Position numbers and translations under genes: made by a program. A stretch of DNA of 44,656 nt from Candidatus Paraburkholderia schumanniana. GTDB taxonomy: Bacteria; Pseudomonadota; Gammaproteobacteria; Burkholderiales; Burkholderiaceae. The notes under the pieces are model-generated. The model did not search any database. It had not been told where the DNA came from and saw nothing but the letters and a program-made list of their open reading frames with translations. This document shows positions 22,486 to 31,823 of the stretch, piece after piece. Location: contig LFJH01000001.1 in the NCBI GenBank assembly GCA_001189335.2, positions 1-44,656 of the forward strand, written 5' to 3'. Each line of letters starts with the position of its first letter. Within the stretch, counting starts at the first letter, position 1.

Positions 22486-23658
22486 CCGATGCAGTGATCG
22501 TATCGACGGCGCGCACCGCGCTCGCCAAATCCTGGCGCGGCGCGCTGAACATGACCCACGGCGCAACGCTCGGCGGCCACGTCACGAAGGCCGCGGTCGA
22601 GCGCGCGGGCATCGATCCGGCGCGCGTCGAGGACGTCATCATGGGCTGTGTGAATCCGGAGGGCGCCACGGGCATGAATATCGCGCGGCAGATCGCCTTG
22701 CGTGCCGGGCTGCCGGTCGCCGTTCCGGGCATGACGGTGAATCGCTTCTGCTCGTCGGGTTTGCAGACGATCGCGCTCGCCGCGCAGCGCGTCATCGCCG
22801 GCGAGGGCGATGTGTATGTCGCGGGCGGCGTCGAATCGATCTCGTGCGTGCAGAACGAGATGAACCGCCACATGATCAAGGAAGGCTGGCTCGACGAGCA
22901 CAAGCCGGAGATCTACTGGTCGATGCTGCAGACGGCCGAGAACGTCGCGAAGCGTTACGAGATCTCGAAGGAGCGGCAGGACGAGTACGGCGTGCGCTCC
23001 CAGCAGCGCGCGGCGGCGCAGGCAGCGGGCAGGTTCGACGACGAGATCGTGCCGATCACCGTGCTCGCCGGCATCGCCGACAAGGCCACGGGCCGCCTCT
23101 TCACGAAGGAGGTCACGCTCGACGCCGACGAAGGCATCCGCGCCAACACGACGCTCGAAGGCGTATCGAAGATTCGCACCGCGCTACCGGGCGGCGTCAT
23201 CATGGCGGGCAACGCGAGCCCGTTCTCGGATGGCGCGTCCGCCTGCGTCGTGATGAACGCGGCGCGCGCGGAGAAGGAAGGACTGTAGCCGCTCGGCATC
23301 TTCCGCGGCTTCGCGGTGGCGGGTTGCGAGCCCGACGAAATGGGCATCGGTCCGGTGTTCGCGGTGCCGAAGCTCCTGAAGCGCGCGGGCCTGTCCGTGG
23401 ACGATATCGATCTGTGGGAACTGAACGAGGCCTTCGCCGTTCAGGTGCTCTATTGCCGCGACAAGCTGGGCATTCCGGACGAGCGGCTGAACGTGAATGG
23501 CGGCGCGATAGCGGTCGGACATCCGTACGGCGTGTCGGGCGCGCGGCTGACGGGGCATGCGCTCATCGAAGGCAAGCGTCGCGGCGCGAAGTTCGTCGTG
23601 GTGACGATGTGCATCGGCGGGCGGGCAGGGTGCGGCGGGGCTTTTCGAAATCGTGTGA
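22482..23658 (+). pseudogene. Acetyl-CoA acyltransferase (thiolase), nonsense and frameshift
   Basis: It would cleave 3-ketoacyl-CoA in beta-oxidation. The ATG at 22482 begins MTDAVIVSTARTALAKSWRG. The nucleophile Cys lies in NRFCSSGLQTIALAA; GNASPFSDGASACVVM follows. A TAG at 23286-23288 (EGL-stop-PLGIF; CAG expected) ends it at 268 codons. The frame continues with [13 protein letters not shown] and the catalytic His segment [19 protein letters not shown], then one extra G near 23618 breaks the final motif [15 protein letters not shown], which can be read in the next frame to a TGA at 23656-23658. Two independent lesions make function unlikely. It was coupled to pncA by an ATGA overlap. Confidence 0.92.
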
Positions 23659-23732
23659 CGGTTGTGCACGCTTCGGCGCACGGCGATTTTTGCTACGCTT
23701 CAGTTCTCGATCGATAACAGGAGTGGCCGGCC

Positions 23733-24035
23733 GTGCTACGTCACATCGTCATGTGGAAACTGAAGGAGAACGCCGAAGGTGCGAGCCGCGCGGAAAATGC
23801 GCAGAAGCTGAAGGCGAAGCTCGAGACCTGCCGCAACATCGTGAAGGGGCAGGGGCATTTCGAAGTCGGCACCGCACAGCCGGGCTTCGAATGCACCTAC
23901 GACGTCGTGCTCGTGTCCGACTTCGACGACCGTGCCGCGCTCGAAGCCTATCAGGTCTATCCGAAGCATCAGGCGCTGAAGGACTTCGTCGCGGCGATCC
24001 GCGAAGACCGTCAGTGCGTCGACTACGAAGTGTGA
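23733..24035 (+). CDS. Dabb-domain (stress-responsive alpha/beta barrel) protein
   Basis: A 100-residue protein starting at GTG 23733, with a ribosome site AGGAG in aacaggagtggcc about 15 bases upstream. The N-terminus MLRHIVMWKLKENA and the later GFECTYDVVLVSDFDDRAALEAYQVYPKHQAL are typical of the Dabb ferredoxin-like dimeric fold. Members include plant stress proteins and bacterial proteins of mostly unknown role. It is intact although genes on both sides are broken. The spacing of five bases to the next ATG indicates an operon. Confidence 0.88.
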   Translation: MLRHIVMWKLKENAEGASRAENAQKLKAKLETCRNIVKGQGHFEVGTAQPGFECTYDVVLVSDFDDRAALEAYQVYPKHQALKDFVAAIREDRQCVDYEV

Positions 24036-24040
24036 GCACG

Positions 24041-24416
24041 ATGTCGAGATCCGACAACACAACCTCCGACGTTTCCATCGAAAGCCCGTTCATCGACACG
24101 CTCGGCGTACAGCTCGTCAAGGCGCGCGACGGCGAAAGCGAAGTGCGCATGCCGCTTCAGAACCAGCACATGAACACCTGGGTCATCGCGCACGGCGGTG
24201 TCACGATGACCCTGCTCGATGCTTCGCTCGCCCTCGCCGTGCGCAGTGTCGCGGGCGACGGCATCGGTGTCGTCACCGTCGAGATGAAGGTGAACTTCAT
24301 GCCGTTCAAGTACATGAAGCAGCTCGCGGTCGGGCGCGACATCGGTCGGGCGCGACATCGTCCGGCAGAAGCTGCGTTCCGATCCCCAGGCGACGCCCGG
24401 ACCCAGCGACGCCTGA
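24041..24416 (+). pseudogene. PaaI-type hotdog thioesterase, deleted and duplicated
   Basis: The family hydrolyses acyl-CoA esters. The ATG at 24041 begins MSRSDNTTSDVSIESPFID; the hotdog helix motif NTWVIAHGGVTMTLLDASLALAV, containing the catalytic region, is intact. After VEMKVNFM (24300) the sequence jumps directly to FKYMKQLAVGRDI, which is normally the C-terminal end, so about 40 codons of the core beta-sheet are missing. Immediately after, a 16-bp tandem duplication (24327-24358) shifts the frame; without it the frame reads GRDIVRQKLRSDPQATPGPSDA to a TGA at 24414-24416. Two events, both length changes, destroyed the gene. The missing length is inferred from the family size of about 140-150 residues. 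Confidence 0.83.
24327..24358. repeat. Tandem duplication, 16 bp x2, frameshifting
   Basis: The unit cggtcgggcgcgacat is repeated without mismatch (24327-24342, 24343-24358). Because 16 is not a multiple of three, it shifts the thioesterase frame; this shows that the duplication happened after the gene was established. Confidence 0.93.
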
Positions 24417-24447
24417 CACCAGCTACACCCCCAAGGAGACACTGCGC

Positions 24448-25452
24448 ATGGCAGACGCACAGATCAACCGCCGGATTTTGCTCGTCTCGCGCCCGCAAGG
24501 CGAGGCATCGGTGTCGAACTTCAAGCTCGTCGAAACGCCGCTCGCGCCCCTCGCGGACGGCGAAGTGCGCGTGCGCAATCACTATCTCTCGCTCGACCCG
24601 TACATGCGCGGACGCATGGATGACGCCAAGTCGTATGCCGCGCCGCAGCCGCTCAATGAAGTCATGATCGGCGGCACGGCAGGCGTCGTGACCGAGTCGC
24701 GCAATCCGGCGTTCAAGGCGGGCGACAGCGTCGTCGGCATGCTCGGCTGGCAGGAATACGGCACCTCCGACGGCCGCGGACTCAACAAGGTCGATGCCTC
24801 GCGCGTGCCGCTTTCCGCCTATCTCGGCGTGCTGGGCATGCCAAGCGTGACGGCGTGGTATGGCCTGAACGGCATCATTGAGCCGAAGGCCGGCGAGACG
24901 GTGGTCGTGTCCGCGGCGAGCGGCGCGGTGGGCAGCGTCGTCGGGCAACTGGCGAAGGCGGCCGGATGCCGCGCCGTGGGCATCGCGGGCGGCGCGGAGA
25001 AGTGCCGCTATGTCGTCGAGACGCTCGGCTTCGATACATGCGTCGACTACAAGGCGGGCAAACTCCGCGAGGACCTTGAGGCGGCGATGCCCGGCGGCAT
25101 CGACGGCTACTTCGAGAACGTCGGCGGCGAAGTGCTCAATGCCGTGCTCCCGCGCATGAATGCCTTCGGGCGCATCGCGGTGTGCGGGATGATTTCCGGA
25201 TACGACGGCAAGCCGCTGCCGATGGATCAGCCCCGTCTCATCCTGACCCAGCGGCTCAAGGTACAGGGCTTCATCGTCTATGAGCACCTGGATATCTGGC
25301 CGCGGGCGCTAGGGGAGCTCGGCGAGCGGGTCGCGACGAAGAAGCTGCATTTTCGCGAGAGCATCGCGCAAGGGCTCGAAAACGCGCCCGAAGCGTTTCT
25401 CGGCCTGTTGCATGGAAAGAATTTCGGCAAGCAGCTCGTGAAGCTCGTCTGA
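24448..25452 (+). CDS. NADP-dependent MDR-family oxidoreductase (curA/leukotriene reductase-like)
   Basis: A zinc-independent medium-chain reductase that reduces double bonds of enones or similar compounds with NADPH. The 334 residues begin MADAQINRRILLVSRPQGEAS; the conserved LSLDPYMRGRMDD and the nucleotide-binding AASGAVGSVVGQLAK (residues about 156-170), plus FENVGGEVLNAVLPRMNAFGRIAVCGMISGYDG, place it in the CurA/PTGR family. The substrate cannot be told. It is intact, within an otherwise damaged region, and lies 31 bases after the thioesterase remnant. Confidence 0.9.
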   Translation: MADAQINRRILLVSRPQGEASVSNFKLVETPLAPLADGEVRVRNHYLSLDPYMRGRMDDAKSYAAPQPLNEVMIGGTAGVVTESRNPAFKAGDSVVGMLGWQEYGTSDGRGLNKVDASRVPLSAYLGVLGMPSVTAWYGLNGIIEPKAGETVVVSAASGAVGSVVGQLAKAAGCRAVGIAGGAEKCRYVVETLGFDTCVDYKAGKLREDLEAAMPGGIDGYFENVGGEVLNAVLPRMNAFGRIAVCGMISGYDGKPLPMDQPRLILTQRLKVQGFIVYEHLDIWPRALGELGERVATKKLHFRESIAQGLENAPEAFLGLLHGKNFGKQLVKLV

Positions 25453-25475
25453 TTCGGAAGAACAAAGGAAAACAC

Positions 25476-26336
25476 GTGGATCGTTTCGAAGGGAAGGTCG
25501 CCGTCATTACCGGCGCGGGAAGCGGCTTTGGCCGTGAATTCGCGAAGAAAGGCGCGGCGCTCGGCATGAAGCTCGTGCTCGCCGATCTCGACGCCACCGG
25601 TCTTTCGGCAACGGTCGACGCCGTGCGCGTGCAGGGCGGCGAGGCGATCGGCGTGACGACGGACGTGTCGGACGGCGTTCAGGTCGAGGCGTTGGCGCAG
25701 GCCGCGCTCGATGCGTTCGGCGCGGTGCATCTGCTCTTCAACAACGCCGGCGTCGGCGCGGGCGGCTTCGTCTGGGAGAACAGCCCGAACGACTGGCAGT
25801 GGGCCTTCGGCGTGAACGTGATGGGCGTCGCGAACGGCCTGCGCGCGTTCGTGCCGATCATGATGAAGCAGGGGGAGCCTGCGCATATCGTCAACACGGC
25901 ATCGGTGGCGGGTCTGCTCGCCGCGCCCGCGATGGGCGTCTACAACGCATCAAAGCATGCGGTCGTCGCGCTGACGGAGACGCTGTATCACGACTTGCGG
26001 CTCGCGGGCGCGTCGACCATCGGCGTGTCGCTGCTGTGTCCGGCATTCGTGCCGACCGGCATCGCCGATGCCGAACGCTCGCGGCCCGGGGCGCTCGCCA
26101 ACGACGCGCCTCATACCGCTTCGCAAAAGCTCGCGGCGCGGCAACTGACGAGGGCGGTGCAGGGCGGCAAGCTCTCCGCGAGCGACATCGCCGAGCTGAC
26201 TTTCGATGCCGTGCGCGAAGGGCGCTTCTATGTCATCACGCATCCGAACATCATGGCATCGGTGCAGTTGCGACTCGACGACATCGCGCAGCTGCGCACT
26301 CCGACCGATCCGATGTCGCTCGAACGTCCGGGTTGA
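25476..26336 (+). CDS. Short-chain dehydrogenase/reductase
   Basis: A classical SDR of 286 residues: cofactor motif TGAGSGFG at residues 12-19, NNAG at 89-92, active-site Ser about 143 (NTASVAG), Tyr156 and Lys160 in YNASK. The acidic residue after beta-2 (LADLDA) suggests NAD(H) preference. The start is GTG at 25476, seven bases after aaagga. The C-terminal half has RPGALANDAPHTASQKLAARQL, seen in SDRs near fatty-acid or steroid-type genes. The substrate is unknown. It is likely cotranscribed with the reductase before it (gap 23 bases). Confidence 0.92.
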   Translation: MDRFEGKVAVITGAGSGFGREFAKKGAALGMKLVLADLDATGLSATVDAVRVQGGEAIGVTTDVSDGVQVEALAQAALDAFGAVHLLFNNAGVGAGGFVWENSPNDWQWAFGVNVMGVANGLRAFVPIMMKQGEPAHIVNTASVAGLLAAPAMGVYNASKHAVVALTETLYHDLRLAGASTIGVSLLCPAFVPTGIADAERSRPGALANDAPHTASQKLAARQLTRAVQGGKLSASDIAELTFDAVREGRFYVITHPNIMASVQLRLDDIAQLRTPTDPMSLERPG

Positions 26337-26386
26337 AAACACGCGGTTCGTGGCATCATCGTGTCCCTTTGATGCTCTTTTCGCCG

Positions 26387-27337
26387 ATGCCGCTCAATCC
26401 CAAGATCGCGCAAATCCTCGAGATGGTCGCGAGCGCAAATCGTCCACCGTATCACACGCTCGCGCCGCAGCAGGCGCGCGCCGCCTATGCGATGAGCGCG
26501 CAAATCCTCGATATCGCACCGCTGCCGATGTTCAGCGTCGAAGACCTGCGCATCCCGACGCGCGATGGCGATACGATCGGCGTGCGCCTGTACCAGCCGG
26601 TCGAGCCGAGCTGGGCCGAGCCGTCCGCGGCGCTGATGTATCTGCATGGCGGCGGGTTCACGGTCGGAAGCGTGTCGACGCATGATGCGCTGTGCCACAA
26701 GCTCGCGCACGATGCGGGCTGCGCGGTCGTATCGGTCGATTACCGGCTGGCGCCGGAGCACAAGTTCCCCGTAGCCGTGAACGATGCATTCGATGCGCTG
26801 CAATGGCTCGCGCGCGAGGCGCCGACATTCGGCCTCGATCCGGCGCGGCTCGCGGTCGGTGGCGACAGCGCGGGCGGGACGCTCACGATCGTCTGCGCGG
26901 TGCTCGCGCGCGACGCGGGCATCGACCTGCGGCTGCAGCTGCTGATCATCTATCCGGGCACGAGCGCGTGGCAGAAGAGCGCTTCGCATGCGCGGCTGGC
27001 GGATGGCTATCTGCTGTCAGGCGAGACGATCCAGTGGTTCTTCGCACAATATCTGTGCGACGACCGCGACGACTGGCGTTTCGCCGCTCGATGCGGCCAG
27101 CGGCGTGCCGGACTTCAGGGGCGTGGCGCCGGCGTGGATCGTGGCGGCGGATCACGATCCGCTCTATGACGAGGACATCGCGTTCGCTTCAAAACTTGAA
27201 GAGGCGGGCGTGCCGGTCACGCTCATGCGCTACGAAGGCGTGATCCACGAGTTCTTCAAGATGGGCGGGTTCGTGCCTGAAGTGGCCGACGCGCATGCGG
27301 ATGCGGTGAGCGCGTTGCGCGCGGCGTTCGACTTGAT
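26387..27337 (+). pseudogene. Alpha/beta hydrolase (HSL/esterase type), frameshifted
   Basis: This is an acetyl-esterase of the hormone-sensitive-lipase type, about 317 codons. The start ATG is 26387 (MPLNPKIAQIL); an ATG at 26372 is an alternative. The oxyanion motif MYLHGGGFTVGS and the nucleophile motif GGDSAGGTL are intact. Near 27078 the frame changes (+1/-2): DDRDDWRF is followed, in the other frame, by SPLDAASGVPDF. The catalytic Asp (AADHDPLYDED) and His (GVIHEFFKMGG) are in the shifted part. The second frame runs through to 27512, antisense to the next gene; a TGA at 27335-27337 in the first frame, right after SALRAAFD, is probably the ancestral stop. Confidence 0.85.
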
Positions 27338-27341
27338 GCGT

Positions 27342-27959
27342 TCAGCCTTCGATCTCGAACGCAAACGCCCGCTCGAATTTCCCCGGCCGCACGATGCGAT
27401 GCGAGCCGTCGTCGTCGCTGCGCTCTTTTATCTCGAGCGACAATCCATGCGCCGACCGATTCACGCGCAAGGCCGTCGTGCTGCGGGTCCCGTACTCGGG
27501 CGTCTCGATTAACGCCGCCGACAGCACGCGCTCACGCTCGATCGAAATCCCCGTCGAAGGCAGGGACTCGTCATTCGCGATCCGCGGATCGCGCAAGGTC
27601 TCGATGAGCACATCGAGCGACGGGCGCTCATCGGCGTGAATCAGATCGCACAGCGCCTCGCGCTGCGCGACGAGCTTCGGCCACGGCGTGTTCAGCAGGC
27701 TGTTGGACAGGCCATGCACGCCGGCGTCCAGCAGAGCAGGCGGCGCATCGGCGCGATTGCCGTACCAGCCGAGCTCCCGCCGCGCGAAATCCCCGCACGT
27801 CAGGTCGCGGCCCGCGAGGACGCCCGGGGCATCGGGCCACCAGTGCATCGGTTCGGCGTCGTGGCGGAAGAACTCGTCGCGGTTGGCCGACAGCGTCAGC
27901 AACGCGCGGTCGGTTTCCTGCGGGAACGCGGGCTGCCAGTCGAAGACGATCAGACACCT
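27342..27959 (-). pseudogene. NRDE-family (TANGO2-like) protein, internally deleted
   Basis: The family role is unclear (linked to heme or lipid handling in eukaryotes). The reading frame carries CLIVFDWQPAF at its start and the NRDE motif in SANRDEFFRHDAEP. The expected start ATG before CLIV is AGG here (27957-27959), so the start codon is apparently lost. After VLAGRDLT the sequence goes directly to CGDFARRELGWYGNRA (junction about 27797-27803), skipping the family block GGTWLG and following strands; about 205 codons remain of an expected 255-280. The C-terminus is intact to the TGA at 27342-27344, ending convergently with the broken hydrolase. Confidence 0.78.
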
Positions 27960-27970
27960 GGCGTGCGTGC

Positions 27971-28957
27971 TCAGACGTCGGCGGGAAAGGCGTAGGGCAG
28001 CGGCAGGAAGGTGAGCGCCGGACCATCGGCTGCGCCGACATGCACGGAGCCATTGTCGAGTGCGGCGAGCTTGATTTCGACGAGGCAATCCACGCCGCCG
28101 CCTTCGGCCGGCGCCGCATTGACGACGAGCCCGCAGGGCTGGCCGGGATCGTCGGAGTGAAAGAGCTCGGCACCGGGCGTCGCGGCGTCCGTGTGGGCGA
28201 GCGCCGTACGCCGCTTGATCGTGCCGCGATACTGGCTGCGCGCAACTACTTCCTGACCCGGATAGCAGCCTTTCTTGAAGTTCACGCCGCCGAGCACGTC
28301 GAAATTCACCATTTGCGGGACGAACTGCTCGACCGTTGCGTGCGTGATGCGCGGTTCGCCGGCGTGGATGTCGAGCCAGTCCCACATTGGCTCGGGCACG
28401 CGCCTGAGTCTCTCGTCGAGCTTCGCGAACTGCGTTTCGACCTCGGCCTTCGGACCGACCCACAGAAAGCGCGGTCGATGCGCCGCATCGGGCACGCGGA
28501 TCAGCGAACCATGCGGGCCTTCGACCTTCACGTGCACGCCGTCGGGCAGCGCATCGAAGATGCCGGACAGCGCCGCGCGCACGTCGCCGGCGAAGCCGAC
28601 CGCGGCGATTTCGGGCGTCGCATCCGACAGCTTCGCCTTCGAGCGCAGCACAAACATCGACAGCCGTTTTTGCACGGCGGCCTGCACGTCGTGTGCGATC
28701 AGCAGACGCACCGCATCGGCCGTACTCCACATCAGGAACGAGCCGAGAAGGCGGCCCTTCGGCGAGCAATAGCCCGCCAGACGCGCGGTCGAAGCGTCGA
28801 GATGCTGGACGTCATTCGTGATCTGGTTGTGGAGGAAGGCGGCTGCCTCCTCGCCCTTGACATCGATGACGCCGAACTGCGTGAACGGCATGTACGCGCC
28901 GGCGGTCTTGACGGCGTCGAAGTCGGAGGCGGCGAGGGCTGTGGTCTGGGAATTCAT
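27971..28957 (-). CDS. ygfZ: YgfZ/GcvT-type folate-binding iron-sulfur protein
   Basis: YgfZ uses tetrahydrofolate in the assembly or repair of iron-sulfur enzymes such as MiaB. The 328 residues start at ATG 28955-28957 (MNSQTTALAASDFDAV). The family signature KGCYPGQE, with its redox-active Cys, is present in NFKKGCYPGQEVVARSQYRG. Other family stretches are LHNQITNDVQHLD, GYCSPKGRLLGSFLMW and FVPQMVNFDVLGGV. It is divergent from mltG, with a 124-base gap that holds a 19-bp repeat. No lesions. Confidence 0.93.
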   Translation of the reverse strand: MNSQTTALAASDFDAVKTAGAYMPFTQFGVIDVKGEEAAAFLHNQITNDVQHLDASTARLAGYCSPKGRLLGSFLMWSTADAVRLLIAHDVQAAVQKRLSMFVLRSKAKLSDATPEIAAVGFAGDVRAALSGIFDALPDGVHVKVEGPHGSLIRVPDAAHRPRFLWVGPKAEVETQFAKLDERLRRVPEPMWDWLDIHAGEPRITHATVEQFVPQMVNFDVLGGVNFKKGCYPGQEVVARSQYRGTIKRRTALAHTDAATPGAELFHSDDPGQPCGLVVNAAPAEGGGVDCLVEIKLAALDNGSVHVGAADGPALTFLPLPYAFPADV

Positions 28958-29032
28958 GAGTCGGAGGCCTGTCAATCCTATCGGTTTGGGCGCAGGTCGG
29001 CAAATGCGACTCCGGCGCAGGCGGCAAGTTAT

Positions 29033-29070
29033 TATATTGATCTTATCTCAATATATTGGTCTTATCTCAA
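29033..29070. repeat. 19-bp tandem repeat between ygfZ and mltG
   Basis: Two adjacent 19-bp units, tatattgatcttatctcaa (29033-29051) and tatattggtcttatctcaa (29052-29070), differ at one base. They are strikingly AT-rich for this window and end 11 bases before the mltG ATG. Each has TTGA...TCAA arms in the first copy, so a protein-binding site is possible; a chance product of the same tandem-duplication process is equally possible. Confidence 0.8.
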
Positions 29071-29081
29071 GCGTGTTTCGC

Positions 29082-30092
29082 ATGTCCCTTCTGAAGAAAT
29101 GCGTCGTGGCGGCCGTGCTCGCCGCGATGCTCGCGGCGGCCGTCGCGGGAGGCGTCTGGTGGTGGGCGAATCGCCCGATGGAACTGCCAACGCCCGAACT
29201 CGACGTCACCATCAAGCCCCACGGCAGCCTGCGCAGCGTGAGCGCCCAGTTGAACCGCGGCGGCGTGCCCGTCGAGCCGGAGCTTTTCGTGCTGATGACG
29301 CGCGTGCTCGGCCTGTCCGCACAGCTGAAATCCGGCAACTACGCGTTCAAGACCGGCATCACGCCCTACGAGGTCTTGCAGAAGATCGCGCGCGGCGATG
29401 TGAACGAATATGTCGCGACCGTCATCGAAGGCTGGACGCTGCAGAAAATGCGCGCCGAACTGGACAGCAATCCCGCGCTCAAGCACGACACCGTGGGCAT
29501 GACTGACACGGATCTGCTGCGGGCCATCGGCGCGGCCGAAATAGACAAGGCTTCCGCAGAAGGTCTGTTCTGCCCCGATACCTATCTCTTCGACAAGGGC
29601 ACGAGCGATCTCGCCGTCTACAAGCGCGCGTACCGGCTGATGCAGGCGCGGCTCACCGAGGCGTGGAATACCCGCGCGCAGAATCTGCCTTACAAGACGC
29701 CTTACGATGCGCTCATCATGGCGTCGATCGTCGAAAAGGAGACGGGGCACGCGGCGGACCGGCCGCTCGTGGCGGCGGTGTTCGCGAACCGGTTGCGTAT
29801 CGGCATGCCGCTGCAGACCGACCCGAGCGTGATCTACGGCCTCGGCCCGGCCTACGGCGGCAAGCTCAGGAAAAAGGACCTGCAGACGGACACTCCGTAC
29901 AATACCTATACGCGCATGGGGCTGCCGCCGACTCCGATCGCGCTGCCCGGCGTGGCCGCGCTCACCGCCACGCTCAACCCCGCCGCGAGCAACGCGCTGT
30001 ATTTCGTGTCGCGCGGTGACGGCAGCAGCATCTTTTCCGACAATCTGGGCGACCACAACAAGGCCGTCGACAAATACATCCGGGGTCAATGA
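29082..30092 (+). CDS. mltG: Endolytic peptidoglycan transglycosylase MltG
   Basis: It cuts nascent glycan strands and helps set their length. The 336 residues begin with an N-terminal membrane anchor (about residues 7-29, CVVAAVLAAMLAAAVAGGVWW), then a LysM-like subdomain and the YceG domain. The catalytic Glu is at residue 218 in ASIVEKETG, followed by VFANRLRIGMPLQTDPSVIYG and YNTYTRMGLPPTPIALPG, all conserved. It is first in a tight operon: the TGA stop is followed immediately by the tmk ATG. No lesions. Confidence 0.96.
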   Translation: MSLLKKCVVAAVLAAMLAAAVAGGVWWWANRPMELPTPELDVTIKPHGSLRSVSAQLNRGGVPVEPELFVLMTRVLGLSAQLKSGNYAFKTGITPYEVLQKIARGDVNEYVATVIEGWTLQKMRAELDSNPALKHDTVGMTDTDLLRAIGAAEIDKASAEGLFCPDTYLFDKGTSDLAVYKRAYRLMQARLTEAWNTRAQNLPYKTPYDALIMASIVEKETGHAADRPLVAAVFANRLRIGMPLQTDPSVIYGLGPAYGGKLRKKDLQTDTPYNTYTRMGLPPTPIALPGVAALTATLNPAASNALYFVSRGDGSSIFSDNLGDHNKAVDKYIRGQ

Positions 30093-30713
30093 ATGGCGCG
30101 CGGCAAGTTCATCACGTTCGAAGGCATCGATGGTGCGGGCAAGACTACGCATCTCGACTGGTTCCGCCAGCAACTTGCGACCAAGCTCGACGCCGGCGGC
30201 CATCGGGTCGTGATGACGCGCGAACCGGGCGGCACGCCGCTCGGCGAAACGTTGCGCGGCATCCTGCTGAACCAGCAGATGGACCTCGAAACCGAGGCGT
30301 TGCTCATGTTCGCCGCGCGTCGCGAGCATCTGGCGCGGGTGATCGAGCCGGCGCTCTCGCGCGGCGACTGGGTGCTGTCGGACCGTTTCACGGACGCTAC
30401 CTTCGCGTATCAGGGCGGCGGACGCGGCCTGCCGCGCGACAAGCTTGAGGCGCTGGAGCGCTGGGTGCAGGGCGGTTTCCAGCCCGATCTGACCGTGCTC
30501 TTCGACGTGCCGACCGACACGGCCAGCACGCGCCGCTCCGCCGCGCGCGCGCCGGACAAGTTCGAGAGCGAGTCGGACGCGTTTTTCGAGCGTACCCGGG
30601 GCGAATATCTGCGCCGCGCGGCGGAATCGCCGGAGCGGTTTTTCATTGTCGATTCCACCCGGTCTATCGACGAAATTCGCCAAAAACTTGAAGAAGTAGT
30701 CGCAAACCTCTGA
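30093..30713 (+). CDS. tmk: Thymidylate kinase
   Basis: It phosphorylates dTMP to dTDP. The 206 residues have the P-loop GIDGAGKTT (11-19), the substrate loop [10 protein letters not shown] (43-52), the DRF motif (97-99 in [18 protein letters not shown]) and a lid region with [11 protein letters not shown]. The start ATG at 30093 directly follows the mltG stop. Essential, and intact. Confidence 0.97.
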   Translation: MARGKFITFEGIDGAGKTTHLDWFRQQLATKLDAGGHRVVMTREPGGTPLGETLRGILLNQQMDLETEALLMFAARREHLARVIEPALSRGDWVLSDRFTDATFAYQGGGRGLPRDKLEALERWVQGGFQPDLTVLFDVPTDTASTRRSAARAPDKFESESDAFFERTRGEYLRRAAESPERFFIVDSTRSIDEIRQKLEEVVANL

Positions 30714-30728
30714 TTTTAAAAGACACCG

Positions 30729-31772
30729 ATGATCTACCCTTGGCAATCCGACGACTGGCATCGCCTACAGCAACTGCGCGCGCACTGGCCGCATGCGCTG
30801 CTGCTGCATGGGGAGGCGGGCGTTGGCAAGCTGGATTTCGCGCAGCATCTGGCACAGAGCCTGTTGTGCGAAACGCCCGCGACGAATGGCGAAGCGTGCG
30901 GCACGTGCCCGGCCTGCCTTTGGTTTCAGCACGGCAATCATCCGGATTACCGCGTCGTGCTGCCCGAAGCTCTGGCGGGACTGGTCTCGACGGCGGCCGA
31001 TGCATCGCCGGACGGCTCCGCCGACAAGTCCGATGGCGACGAAGGGAAGAAATCCCGCACGCCGAGCAAGGAAATCAAGATCGATCAGGTACGCGCGCTG
31101 CTGGATTTCTGCGCGCTCGGCTCGCATCGCGGCGGCATGCGCGTCGTGCTGATCTATCCGGCCGAAATGCTCAACGCCGCGGCGGCCAATGTATTGCTGA
31201 AAACGCTCGAGGAGCCGCCGCTGGGCGTGGTGTTCCTGTTGGTGTCGGCGCGGGTCGACCGGTTGCTGCCGACCATCATCAGCCGCTGCCGCCGCTGGCC
31301 GATGCGCGTACCGAGTCCGCAGGAAGCGAGCACCTGGCTCGCGGCCCAAGGTGTCGACGACCCGGCCGGGCTGCTCGCGCAGGCGGGCGGCGCGCCGCTT
31401 GCGGCGCTGGCCCTCGCGAGCGACGAAAACCGCGCCATGCGCGACTTCCTGCTCGCGCAACTCGCCGCCGGACCGGACTGCGACGCCTTCGCCTGCGGCG
31501 AAAACCTGCAGAAGGTGCCCGTGCCGCTGGTGCTGGGCTGGCTGCAGCGCTGGCTGTACGATCTGCTCGCGCAAAGCACGACAGGCCGCCCGCGCTACTT
31601 CCCCGGCGCGGCCAAGGTGCTCGCCCGATGCGCGCAGAGTGCCGATTCCGCCGCGCTTGCGCATTACATGAAGACCGTCACGCGGCAGCGCGCGGTGGAG
31701 AATCACCCGCTCAATGCGCGGCTCGTGTTCGAAGAGCTGTTCATGGGCTATCGCGGGATCTACACGGCATGA
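30729..31772 (+). CDS. holB: DNA polymerase III delta' subunit
   Basis: It is part of the clamp loader. The 347 residues show the AAA+ core: HGEAGVGKLDFA near residue 28-38; a zinc module with Cys47, Cys57, Cys60 and Cys63; KIDQVRALLDFC; LLKTLEEPPLGVVFLLVSA; and ISRCRRW, the sensor/Arg region. An insertion rich in Ser, Asp and Lys (about residues 100-118, AADASPDGSADKSDGDEGKK) is an acidic linker. The gap after tmk is 15 bases. The stop TGA overlaps an ATG (ATGA at 31769) that opens only a short frame. The product is intact. Confidence 0.95.
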   Translation: MIYPWQSDDWHRLQQLRAHWPHALLLHGEAGVGKLDFAQHLAQSLLCETPATNGEACGTCPACLWFQHGNHPDYRVVLPEALAGLVSTAADASPDGSADKSDGDEGKKSRTPSKEIKIDQVRALLDFCALGSHRGGMRVVLIYPAEMLNAAAANVLLKTLEEPPLGVVFLLVSARVDRLLPTIISRCRRWPMRVPSPQEASTWLAAQGVDDPAGLLAQAGGAPLAALALASDENRAMRDFLLAQLAAGPDCDAFACGENLQKVPVPLVLGWLQRWLYDLLAQSTTGRPRYFPGAAKVLARCAQSADSAALAHYMKTVTRQRAVENHPLNARLVFEELFMGYRGIYTA

Positions 31773-31823
31773 CGCCATCCATCGGCGCGGGAAATGCCGC
31801 AGGAAAGTATCAAGGAGCACCGG

